This document shows positions 43,217 to 51,104 of a DNA stretch of 64,000 nucleotides, in pieces. The notes below the pieces were generated by a model. It worked only from the letters and a program-made list of their open reading frames with translations, was not told the DNA's origin and made no database searches. The first letter of the stretch is position 1. Each line of letters starts with the position of its first letter. The position numbers were made by a program, and so were the translations under genes. Origin of the DNA: an uncultured Craurococcus sp. (GTDB lineage Bacteria > Pseudomonadota > Alphaproteobacteria > Acetobacterales > Acetobacteraceae); contig CADCTD010000126.1 in assembly GCA_902805545.1 (NCBI GenBank), forward strand, positions 1-64,000, given 5' to 3'.

Positions 43217-43996
43217 TCAGGCAGTCGCCAACACTTGGCTGCGCCGCGTCCAGCCCCGCGGCACCGGGTCGATCGCCGCTTCCGGCCGGCGGGCGTTGCG
43301 GGCGGTCTCGACCGCGGCCTGGCTCGGCTCGAAGGCGACGTAGCCGCGGCCCCAGACGGTGCGGATCATCTCCGCCGCGCCGCAATCGGCGAGCTTGCGG
43401 CGCAGCTTGCAGACGAAGACGTCGACGATCTTGGAGTCGGGCGCCATGCCGTCGGCATAGAGGCTGCTCATGAAGCGCTCCTTGGTGAGGAGCACGCCCT
43501 TGTGCAGCATCAACGTCTCAAGGAAGTCGAACTCGCGGGCCGTCAGGTTGACGCGGCGGCCATCGACGACGGCGGCGTGCTGCGCCTGGTCGAGCGTGAC
43601 ATTGCCACAGACGAGCCGGGCGCTGGCATGGCCGCGGGCGCGGCGGGCGAGGGCCTGGAGGCGGGCGGCCAGCACCCGGAGATGGATGGGGTTGGCGAGC
43701 ACGTCATCGGCGCCGGCATGCAGCAGCGCCTCCTCTTCGGCCGGCTGCGGCATGCGGCCGCAGAGCACGGCGACGGGCAGATTGAGGCCCCGGCGGCGGA
43801 GATCGGCGATGGCGGCCTGGGCCTCGCGGATGGTGCCGTCGATGCGCAGGATGAGCCCGTCATAGGGGCCGCTCAGCGCCAGGGCGGAGGGCAGGTCGTC
43901 CAGGACATTGATATCGTCGCAGCGGAGGCCGAGATCGGCAAGGCCGGCGACGAGCGTCGCCGCATTGGCCGAAGGGGAGGCTAGGAGGATGTGCAT
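43217..43996 (-). CDS. CtrA-like winged-helix response regulator with degenerate receiver
   Basis: 259 residues. The C-terminal OmpR-type winged helix LTAREFDFLETLMLHKGVLLT, SLYADGMAPDSKIVDVFVCK and RTVWGRGYVAF is close to CtrA/OmpR regulators. The N-terminal about 118 residues have receiver-like order, but the acidic pair after strand 1 is missing (MHILLASPSAN) and the phospho-aspartate position on strand 3 seems to be Arg (YDGLILRID). It is therefore probably controlled without phosphorylation. No histidine kinase gene adjoins it. An extra basic tail of about 25 residues follows the DNA-binding domain. Confidence 0.8.
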   Translation of the reverse strand: MHILLASPSANAATLVAGLADLGLRCDDINVLDDLPSALALSGPYDGLILRIDGTIREAQAAIADLRRRGLNLPVAVLCGRMPQPAEEEALLHAGADDVLANPIHLRVLAARLQALARRARGHASARLVCGNVTLDQAQHAAVVDGRRVNLTAREFDFLETLMLHKGVLLTKERFMSSLYADGMAPDSKIVDVFVCKLRRKLADCGAAEMIRTVWGRGYVAFEPSQAAVETARNARRPEAAIDPVPRGWTRRSQVLATA

Positions 43997-44185
43997 GCGC
44001 TGCTCCGCCGGTGGGTCGTCTGGGAGGCCGTTGGCGATCACAGGATAGTGTGCAGGATATGGAATACAATCCAATTCGCGTGATGCGTGTGCTGGTAACC
44101 CTTGCTGTGGCCCTGGCGAAACACCTGTGCGATGCCAAATCGGGCATGCCGCGACGCGGCCTGTCCTCGCCCTAGGAGTATGGAG

Positions 44186-45118
44186 ATGTTCATTCGCAGG
44201 CGCCGTGGCTGGGAGATCCCGGAAAGCGCGGCGACGCCCGAGGCCCTGGTCTTCGGGAGGCGGGCGGCGCTGAAGGCGGCGGGGCTGGCCTCCATCGGCC
44301 TGCCCGGGCTTGCGCAGGCGGCGGCTTTCCCGGCGGCGGCGCGGAATGCCCGGTTCGAGCCGGGCCGCGCCATCACCCCTGAGCGCGAGGCAACCACCTA
44401 CAACAACTTCTACGAGTTCGGCACCGACAAGGGCATCTACCGGCCCGCGCAGAAGCTGCCGCTTTCGCCATGGACGGTGAAGGTGGATGGGCTGGTCGAC
44501 CGTCCGCGCGAATTCTCGGTCGAGGACCTGATCAAGGCGATGCCGGTGGAGGAGCGGGTCTACCGGCTGCGCTGCGTCGAGGCCTGGTCGATGGTGGTGC
44601 CCTGGACGGGCTTTCCGCTTCCGGCGCTGCTCGCAGCCGTCGGCGTGCAGTCGGGCGCGAAGTACGTGCGCTTCGAGACGGCGGCGCTGCCGGCGGTGAT
44701 GCCGGGGCTGCGGCAATCCTGGTATCCCTGGCCCTATGTCGAAGCGTGCACCATCGAAGAGGCAGGAAACGACCTCTCCTTCCTCGTGATCGGCGCCTAT
44801 GGCAAGCCGCTGCTGGCGCAGAATGGCGGACCGATCCGCTTCCATCAGCCGTGGAAATACGGCTTCAAGGCCGGCAAGTCGCTGACGCGGATCAGCCTGG
44901 TGGCGGAGCGGCCGAAGAGCTTCTGGGAGGCGATCCAGCCGCAGGAATATGGCTTCTGGGCCAATATCAACCCTGAAGTGCCGCATCCGCGCTGGAGCCA
45001 GGCCAGCGAGAGGGTGCTCGGGACGGGCGAGCGGGTGCCGACGCAGCTCTTCAACGGCTATGGCGAGTTCGTCGGCGGGCTTTACGGCAACCTGCAGCGG
45101 GAGAGGCTCTGGGGCTAA
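44186..45118 (+). CDS. msrP: Protein-methionine-sulfoxide reductase catalytic subunit
   Basis: 310 residues. A Tat signal (FGRRAALKAAGLASIGLPG) exports the folded molybdoenzyme. The Mo ligand Cys130 lies in RLRCVEAWSMV, followed by GFPLPALL and the substrate-site block GLRQSWYPWPYVEA. MsrP (YedY) reduces methionine sulfoxide in periplasmic proteins. ATG 44186 lies seven bases from AGGAG; another ATG two codons upstream is too close. The usual haem partner msrQ is not next to it; a Bug gene follows on the opposite strand. Confidence 0.92.
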   Translation: MFIRRRRGWEIPESAATPEALVFGRRAALKAAGLASIGLPGLAQAAAFPAAARNARFEPGRAITPEREATTYNNFYEFGTDKGIYRPAQKLPLSPWTVKVDGLVDRPREFSVEDLIKAMPVEERVYRLRCVEAWSMVVPWTGFPLPALLAAVGVQSGAKYVRFETAALPAVMPGLRQSWYPWPYVEACTIEEAGNDLSFLVIGAYGKPLLAQNGGPIRFHQPWKYGFKAGKSLTRISLVAERPKSFWEAIQPQEYGFWANINPEVPHPRWSQASERVLGTGERVPTQLFNGYGEFVGGLYGNLQRERLWG

Positions 45119-46107
45119 TCCAGCTGGGCGCCTGAGATCTCCACCAGGCGCTTCCAGCGCGGCGTCTCGGCGCGGATGCGTGCGGCAAGCGCGTCAGGTG
45201 TCTCACTTGTAAAAACTTGGTAGCCGAGAGGGCGGAGGCGCTCGACGAAGGCGGGGTCGGCGGCGATCCGGCGCACCGCCTCGTTGAGCTGGAGCAACAC
45301 CGGGGTGGGCGTGCCGCTGGCCGCCATCACCGCGTTCCAACTCTGGATGTCGAGGTCGCCGAGGCCGAGCGCCGCGAGGTCCCTCATCCCCGGCACATCG
45401 GGGAGGAAAGGCAGGCGCCCGGCGCTGCTGACGGCGAGCGGCTTGAAGCGCCCGGCCTCCACATGCGGCATCAGGGCGGGCATCACGTCGAACATCATGT
45501 CGATGGTGCCCGAGAGCAGGTCGGAGATGGCCGGGCCGCCGCCTCGGTAGGGCACATGAGTGATGCGCGCGCCGGTCGCCTGGTTCACCGCGGCAATGGT
45601 CAGGTGGCTGGTGGTGCCGGTGCCGGAGGAGCCCATGGTCACCCGCTCCGGATTGGCCCTGGCCCAGGTGATGAGGGCGGCGAAGTCGCTCCAGCCGCGC
45701 TTCACGGCCGTCTCGGCGTTCACCACGCAAAGTACCGGGCCTGTGGTGATGGCGCTGACCGGGGCGAGGTCCCGCTGCGGGTCGAAGGCGAGCATGCGGT
45801 AGAGGAAGGGCGCGGCACAGAGGGTGGAGGCGCCGACCAGGCCGATGGTGGAGCCGTCGGGCACGGATTTCGCCAACGCATCCGTGCCGATGTTGCCGCC
45901 GGCGCCGCCGCGGTTCTCGACCACGACGGTCTGGCCGAGCGCGGGGCCGAGGCGTTCGGCGACCAGCCGGCCGAGGATGTCGACGGCGCCGCCGGGCGGG
46001 AAGGGCACGATCAGCCGCAATGGACGGCCGCCGGCGAGAGGCTGCGCCCGGGCAGGGCCGGCGAGCAGCGTGGCGCCCGCGGCGAGGAAGCGGCGACGTC
46101 CCGGCAT
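45115..46107 (-). CDS. Bug-family (TctC-like) periplasmic solute-binding protein
   Basis: 330 residues with a twin-arginine-like signal (MPGRRRFLAAGATLLAG). LRLIVPFPPGGAVDILGRLV, VVENRGGAGGNIGTDALAKS and HVPYRGGGPAISDLLSG are the diagnostic Bug/TctC blocks. These bind carboxylates or other small organics in the periplasm. No tctAB membrane genes are near, as is usual for expanded Bug families in Burkholderiales and Acetobacteraceae. Its end overlaps the msrP end by four bases. Confidence 0.92.
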   Translation of the reverse strand: MPGRRRFLAAGATLLAGPARAQPLAGGRPLRLIVPFPPGGAVDILGRLVAERLGPALGQTVVVENRGGAGGNIGTDALAKSVPDGSTIGLVGASTLCAAPFLYRMLAFDPQRDLAPVSAITTGPVLCVVNAETAVKRGWSDFAALITWARANPERVTMGSSGTGTTSHLTIAAVNQATGARITHVPYRGGGPAISDLLSGTIDMMFDVMPALMPHVEAGRFKPLAVSSAGRLPFLPDVPGMRDLAALGLGDLDIQSWNAVMAASGTPTPVLLQLNEAVRRIAADPAFVERLRPLGYQVFTSETPDALAARIRAETPRWKRLVEISGAQLD

Positions 46108-46132
46108 GGATGGCCTCCTGTTTCCGGGGAGC

Positions 46133-46561
46133 CTACAGCCGTTGGCGGGCCTCGGCGATAACCCTGAGCACGTCGGGCGTCAGGTCATAGGTAGGGAGTT
46201 CCTCCGGCAGCGCCCAGGCGATGGCGGAGACGTCGTCGCCGGGGCGGCCCTCGCCGCCCGCGCGGCGGCCGCAGAAATCGATGATGGTGTAGTGGTAGCG
46301 GGTGGCGCCGCTGGCATCGGTGGTGATTGCATCGACCACGGCCGCGAGTTGCAGCGGGCCGGCCTCGATGCCCGTCTCCTCGAAGAGCTCGCGCCGGGCT
46401 GCGGCCTCCGCCCGCTCGCCGAGATGCTGGGCGCCGCCGGGGAGGGACCAGCTGCCGACCCGGGGCGGCTTGCCGCGGCGGGCGAGCAGCACCCGCTCGC
46501 CATCGAAGACTACGATGCCGATGCCGACCCAGGGGCGGTCCGGGTATTCACGGGCGGTCAT
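46133..46561 (-). CDS. Nudix hydrolase
   Basis: 142 residues. A complete Nudix box Gx5Ex7REUxEExGU runs from Gly43 to Ile65 (GGAQHLGERAEA...RELFEETGI). It hydrolyses a nucleoside diphosphate linked to another moiety; the GSWSLPGG start is of the ADP-ribose/MutT-like type. ATG overlaps the stop of the DUF4340 gene (ATGA), placing it last in the Gld-type ABC operon. Confidence 0.9.
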   Translation of the reverse strand: MTAREYPDRPWVGIGIVVFDGERVLLARRGKPPRVGSWSLPGGAQHLGERAEAAARRELFEETGIEAGPLQLAAVVDAITTDASGATRYHYTIIDFCGRRAGGEGRPGDDVSAIAWALPEELPTYDLTPDVLRVIAEARQRL

Positions 46562-47580
46562 TGGGTGGGCTGCGGGGGCGGCGCGGCGCGGGGCAGCAGG
46601 TCCTCGAAGCGGGGGATGAAGGCTTTCTCTTTCCAGACGCCGACCTGATAGGCCCATGGCCGCCAGCGCGCATTGAGCGGCTCGCTCCCCGGCCCCTCGG
46701 CGGCGAGGCGGATCCAGACGGTCTCGCCGTCATGGCTCGGGGCGACGGTGACGGCCATGCCGTCGATGAGGTCGAAGCGCGTCTCGCCAAGGGCGGTGCC
46801 GGGGGTTTCGGCGGCGGGCTTCACATCAAGAAAGGTGAGGAATTCGAAGCTGCGCCCGATCTCGTCGAGCGAGACCTCGTCGAGCGGGCGCGGATCGATG
46901 GGCTGCTCGAGGCGAAGCTTCGCCTCCGCCTCATCGCCGCGGGCGAGCACGAGCTCAGGCTCGCCGCCCCGGCGGACGGTGACGCGCCGGATGCGATCCG
47001 CGGCGATGTTGGCGATGTCGCGGTCGAGCCAGAGCTGCGCGTCGGAATCGGCGGGCAGGCGGCCCTCGGCGAGCCAGGCCTGGCTCTCGGTCGGGCGGCG
47101 GACATAGACGCTCTCCGGGACATTGCCCTGGGTGCGGACACGGCGCCGGCCGATCACCAGCTCGGCGATCGGCTGGTCGCCGGCGCCGAGGACGCGCAGC
47201 AGCAGGCCAGTGCTGCCGGCGCGGGAGGGATCGTCGACGCCAAGCCGGTCATGCTGGCCGGGATCGGCGGTGCGGGCCTCCACCAGGCGGAGCTCGGTGA
47301 GGCCGACCAGCAGCTCCCGCACCCGCTCCGGGCGCACGGGGTAGCTGCCCTTGCCGGGCAGCACCCAGGCTTCGCCCTGGCGGAGCAGGGTGAGCACAGT
47401 GTCCTGTTTGCGGATCTCGATCCGCGCCGCATCCGCGAGGCGGGTGGCAAGGCCGGGGAAGGCGAGGTTGGCTGCGGGCGGGGCGACCTCATGCTGGAGG
47501 GCCTGGGGGGTGAGGAGCAGGACGGCGCCCACCGTGACGATGGCGCCGCCGCCGAGCAGCAGGAGGGTCCGGCGTTGCAT
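46558..47580 (-). CDS. DUF4340 protein of Gld-type ABC system
   Basis: 340 residues. One N-terminal membrane anchor (TLLLLGGGAIVTVGAVLLL) and a mostly beta soluble part in the periplasm with repeated VWIRLAAEG-like units, typical of DUF4340. In many bacteria it is encoded next to GldG-like proteins and an ABC-2 exporter, as here (11 bases downstream of the GldG-like gene). Its role in the complex is not established. Confidence 0.8.
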   Translation of the reverse strand: MQRRTLLLLGGGAIVTVGAVLLLTPQALQHEVAPPAANLAFPGLATRLADAARIEIRKQDTVLTLLRQGEAWVLPGKGSYPVRPERVRELLVGLTELRLVEARTADPGQHDRLGVDDPSRAGSTGLLLRVLGAGDQPIAELVIGRRRVRTQGNVPESVYVRRPTESQAWLAEGRLPADSDAQLWLDRDIANIAADRIRRVTVRRGGEPELVLARGDEAEAKLRLEQPIDPRPLDEVSLDEIGRSFEFLTFLDVKPAAETPGTALGETRFDLIDGMAVTVAPSHDGETVWIRLAAEGPGSEPLNARWRPWAYQVGVWKEKAFIPRFEDLLPRAAPPPQPTQ

Positions 47581-47591
47581 GCGTTGCCTCC

Positions 47592-49538
47592 TCAGGCCCG
47601 GGCCGCGGCGCGGCGGCGCTGCCGCACCACGGCGAGGCCGATGGCGAAGAGCGTCAGCAGCGTCGGGACCAGGGCGATGTCGACCAGGCGGAGCGTCGTC
47701 TCCAGCCCCTCGATGTCGCGCCGGAGCTCCAGCTGCACGGCGCGGAGTTGGCGGCGAGTGGCGATGATCTCCTCGCGGGCGCGGTCGATCTCGGCGCGCT
47801 GCTCGGGGGTGATGACGGACTGGTTGGCATTGCGCTCGGCGCCGGGGGCGGTCGGCGTGCCCTGGCGCAGCTCGCGCAGGCGGCGCTCCGTCTCCTCCAG
47901 CTTCTGGGTAAGCTGGCGCTCGGTCTGGCGGTATTCCGCATCGGCGTTGCGGCGGATGTTCTCGACCAGCTCGAAGGGGCGGAGGCTCTCGCCGCGGGAG
48001 CGGAGCGAGATCAGCGCGTCGGAGCCGCCGAGCGTGTCGGCGATGTTGGCGACGAGGGCGCCGTTGCCGCTGATCGGCGTCGCCACGGGCTGGCCGAAGA
48101 AGTCCTGGATGCGGACCCAGAAGCGGTCCTCCAGGATGTCGCTGTCATTGATGACGACGAGATTGGCCGGGCCCTGGCTGCGGGCGAGATGGGCCGGGAA
48201 GCCTTCCGGCCGCTGCTGGCCCTCGGTGGGCGGCGGCGGGCCGTCCGGGAAGGCGGAGGGCAGCTCTCCCCGCAGCCGGGCAGCGATGACGCGGCGGGTA
48301 CCGTCGGCGCGGAAATCGGCGAGCAGTCGGGCGGGGCTCGGGTCCTGGCTGACGCGGGCGGCGTCCACCACCATGCTCTGCGGCGAGGTGGTGAGCAGCG
48401 GGGTGAACTCCACCGTGCTGCCCTCGCGCCTGCGCAGCTCGCCGGCCGAGGCGACCGTAACCTGCTCGAGCTGGGCGATGGCAACCTCGGCGCGGTTCAG
48501 GCTATCGCCCTGGAGGTTGTACCAGGCGAGGTAGTCGACGGCCTGCACGCGGTCGCCCGGCCCGGCGCGGACGCGCCAGGCGCCCCGCAGGTCGAGCACC
48601 ACCTTGTCGGAGGGTGCCTCGACGCCCCAGGCATTCAGCAGCCGGTCGAGGGAGGAGGCGGTGTTGGTCGGTGGCTGGCCGGTCGGGCCGGGGCGGGCGG
48701 CCTGGCTCTCCGAATGCGGGTCGACCAGCAGGAAGAGCTTGCCGCCGCGCATGACGAACTGGTCGACGGCATAGTGCGCCGCGTCCGGGAGACCCTGCGG
48801 ATGGGCGAGGATGAGGACCTGGATCTCGGGCTCGATCGCCTGCGCATCGAGCGGGACGTCCTTCACCGTGAAGAACTGGCGGAGCTGCGTCATCACCGCG
48901 GCCGGCTGGCCGAGCTGGGGCTGGCGCAGCATCAGCGCGCGCGGGTCGCCGTTCAGCGGCAGGGGGGACATCACCCCGATGGTCGGGCGGCGGGGGTTGG
49001 AAAGCTCATAGACGAGGCGCGTCAGGTCGGCCTCGAGGAAGCGCTCGCGGTCCGGCTGGAAGAAGGCGAGGACGCGCTCGTCATCGACGAGATTGGTGCC
49101 GGCGAGGCCGAAATAGACCTGCTCGCCGGACTGGTCGACGGGGACGCCTTGCAGGCCATAGGCCATGGCGCGGTCCTCGACCTCGGAGAAGGGCTCGGGG
49201 TCGAAGACCTCGAGCTTCACCTTGCCCTTCGAGAGCGAGACGTATTCGGCCAGCATCTCCCGCACCCGGTCGGCATAGGCGCCGTACATCGGGATCTCGG
49301 CGCCGAGGCGGCGCGAGTAGAAGAGGCGCAGCGTGATCGGATCCTGCAGGCCGCCCAGGATCTGCTTCGTCCCGCCGGAGAGGGTGTAGAGGCCCTGGCT
49401 CGTCAGGTCGATGCGGGCGCGCGGCAGCAGCCGGTCGGCCAGCATGTTGACGCCGATGGCCAGCACGGCGGCGGCGAGCAGGCCAAGCGCGGAGGTTCCG
49501 AGGCGGCGGCTGCCGCGGCGCGGGGTGGTCTCGCTCAT
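47592..49538 (-). CDS. GldG-family ABC transporter auxiliary protein
   Basis: 648 residues with membrane segments at both ends (GLLAAAVLAIGVNML and VPTLLTLFAIGLAVV) and a large periplasmic region. RIDLTSQGLYTLSGGTKQIL and the catabolite-sensor-like VDQFVMRGGKLFLLVDPHSE are diagnostic of the Gldg/IFT52-like family. A coiled-coil lies near 545-625 (QTERQLTQKLEETERRLREL). With the ATPase and permease just upstream it forms a GldAFG-like exporter; the cargo is unknown. Confidence 0.85.
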   Translation of the reverse strand: MSETTPRRGSRRLGTSALGLLAAAVLAIGVNMLADRLLPRARIDLTSQGLYTLSGGTKQILGGLQDPITLRLFYSRRLGAEIPMYGAYADRVREMLAEYVSLSKGKVKLEVFDPEPFSEVEDRAMAYGLQGVPVDQSGEQVYFGLAGTNLVDDERVLAFFQPDRERFLEADLTRLVYELSNPRRPTIGVMSPLPLNGDPRALMLRQPQLGQPAAVMTQLRQFFTVKDVPLDAQAIEPEIQVLILAHPQGLPDAAHYAVDQFVMRGGKLFLLVDPHSESQAARPGPTGQPPTNTASSLDRLLNAWGVEAPSDKVVLDLRGAWRVRAGPGDRVQAVDYLAWYNLQGDSLNRAEVAIAQLEQVTVASAGELRRREGSTVEFTPLLTTSPQSMVVDAARVSQDPSPARLLADFRADGTRRVIAARLRGELPSAFPDGPPPPTEGQQRPEGFPAHLARSQGPANLVVINDSDILEDRFWVRIQDFFGQPVATPISGNGALVANIADTLGGSDALISLRSRGESLRPFELVENIRRNADAEYRQTERQLTQKLEETERRLRELRQGTPTAPGAERNANQSVITPEQRAEIDRAREEIIATRRQLRAVQLELRRDIEGLETTLRLVDIALVPTLLTLFAIGLAVVRQRRRAAARA

Positions 49539-49542
49539 GGGA

Positions 49543-50274
49543 CTAGTCAGCCTTCCGATGGTCGAGCACGACGGCATTCACGAAGAGGAAGAAGCCGATG
49601 AAGCTGGCGAAGTAGATGATGTCCCGCGCCGCGATGACGCCGCGGGTGAAGCCGCCGAAGCGATCGGCGACCGAGAGGCCGCGGGCGATCTCGGCCAGCA
49701 CCGGCAGGCGGGTGTTCAGGAATTCGGTGACGACGGGGCTGCCGGCGGCGGCGAAGAGGAAGCAGAGCGCGACGGCAAGGACGAAGGCGATCACCTGGTT
49801 CCGCGTCAGCGCCGAGACCGCGGCGCCCAGCGCGAGATAGGCGCCGGCGACCAGCAGGCAGCCGACATAGCCGGAGAGGATCACGCCGTTATCGGGCGAG
49901 CCGAGGATGTTCACCGTGATCACCAGGGGGAAGGTCAGTGCCAGCGCGATGCCGCAGAAGGCCCAGGCGGCGAGGAATTTGCCGAGCACCGCCGCCCATT
50001 GCGGCAGGGGGAGGGTCAGCAGCAGCTCGATGGTGCCGAGGCGGCGCTCCTCCGCCCAGAGCCGCATGGTCAGCGCCGGAACGAGGAAGAGGAAGAGCCA
50101 GGGCACGAAGGAGAAGAAGGGGATGAGGTCGGCCTGGCCACGGTCGAAGAAATTGCCCAGCGTGAAGGTCAGCGCGCCGGCGAGGACGAGGAAGATGACG
50201 ATGAAGACGGTGGCGACGGGGGTGGCGAAATAGCCGGAGAGCTCCCGCCGGGCGACGATGAGGGCAGCGCGCAT
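49543..50274 (-). CDS. ABC-2 type permease, GldF-like
   Basis: 243 residues, six membrane spans. AALIVARRELSGYFATPVAT and RLWAEERRLGTIELLLTLPL are the typical ABC-2 exporter blocks of the GldF/NosY group. ATG overlaps the stop of the ATPase gene by one base (TGATG), and four bases separate it from the GldG-like gene. Confidence 0.87.
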   Translation of the reverse strand: MRAALIVARRELSGYFATPVATVFIVIFLVLAGALTFTLGNFFDRGQADLIPFFSFVPWLFLFLVPALTMRLWAEERRLGTIELLLTLPLPQWAAVLGKFLAAWAFCGIALALTFPLVITVNILGSPDNGVILSGYVGCLLVAGAYLALGAAVSALTRNQVIAFVLAVALCFLFAAAGSPVVTEFLNTRLPVLAEIARGLSVADRFGGFTRGVIAARDIIYFASFIGFFLFVNAVVLDHRKAD

Positions 50275-51002
50275 CAGGCGGCCTCCTGCCCGAGGGTAAG
50301 GCGGCGGAAGACGTCGTCGAGGCTGCTGCCCTGCTCTTCCAGCACCGAGGGCGGCGCATCCACCACCAGCCGCCCGCGGGCGATGATGATGGCGCGCGTG
50401 CAGACGGCGCCGACTTCCTCAAGGATGTGGGTGCTGATGACGATGGCCTTCTCGGGCGCCATACGGCGGATCAGCTCGCGGACCTCGTGCTTCTGGTTGG
50501 GGTCGAGGCCGTCGGTCGGCTCGTCGAGGACCAGGACGGGCGGGTCGTGCAGCAGGGCCTGGGCGAGGCCGACGCGGCGCTTGAAGCCCTTGGACAGGGT
50601 CTCGATCGGCTGCAGGCGCACGCCCTCGAGCTGGGTGAGGGCCATCGCATGGTCGGTGCGATCGGCGAGCTCGCTGCCGCGGAAGCCGCGGATGCGGCCG
50701 GTGAAGGCGAGGAAGCCGGCGACGGTCATTTCCGGGTAGGTCGGCGCGCCCTCGGGCAGGAAGCCGAGATTGCGCTTCGCCCGGACGGGCTGGTCGACCA
50801 CGTCGGCGCCGCAGATGCTGGCGGTGCCGGCGGTGGGCGGCATGAAGCCGGCCAGCATGCGCATGGTGGTCGACTTCCCGGCGCCGTTCGGGCCAAGGAA
50901 GCCGAGCACTTCGCCCCGCGCGACGCTGAAGGAGATGTCGTCCACCGCGGTGAAGCCGGCGAAGCGTTTCGTCAGGCGCTCGATCTCGATCAGCGCGGCC
51001 AA
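50274..51002 (-). CDS. ABC-2 exporter ATP-binding protein, GldA-like
   Basis: About 242 residues. Walker A GPNGAGKST (37-45), signature LSKGFKRRVGLAQAL, Walker B VLVLDEPTDGLDPNQ and the switch ISTHILEEV. No ATG lies at the expected place; TTG 51002 with a GGGGGG run eight bases upstream gives the family N-terminus, while ATG 51098 would add 32 unrelated residues. First gene of the GldAFG-DUF4340-Nudix operon. Confidence 0.85.
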   Translation of the reverse strand: MAALIEIERLTKRFAGFTAVDDISFSVARGEVLGFLGPNGAGKSTTMRMLAGFMPPTAGTASICGADVVDQPVRAKRNLGFLPEGAPTYPEMTVAGFLAFTGRIRGFRGSELADRTDHAMALTQLEGVRLQPIETLSKGFKRRVGLAQALLHDPPVLVLDEPTDGLDPNQKHEVRELIRRMAPEKAIVISTHILEEVGAVCTRAIIIARGRLVVDAPPSVLEEQGSSLDDVFRRLTLGQEAA

Positions 51003-51104
51003 AGGCGGAACCCCCCAACGATGCAGTCCGGCCGCGGGACTTACCGGGAAGCGCCGGCTTTGCAAGACCCCCAGGCGAGACCCCCAGGCAAGACCCATTG
51101 GCGG

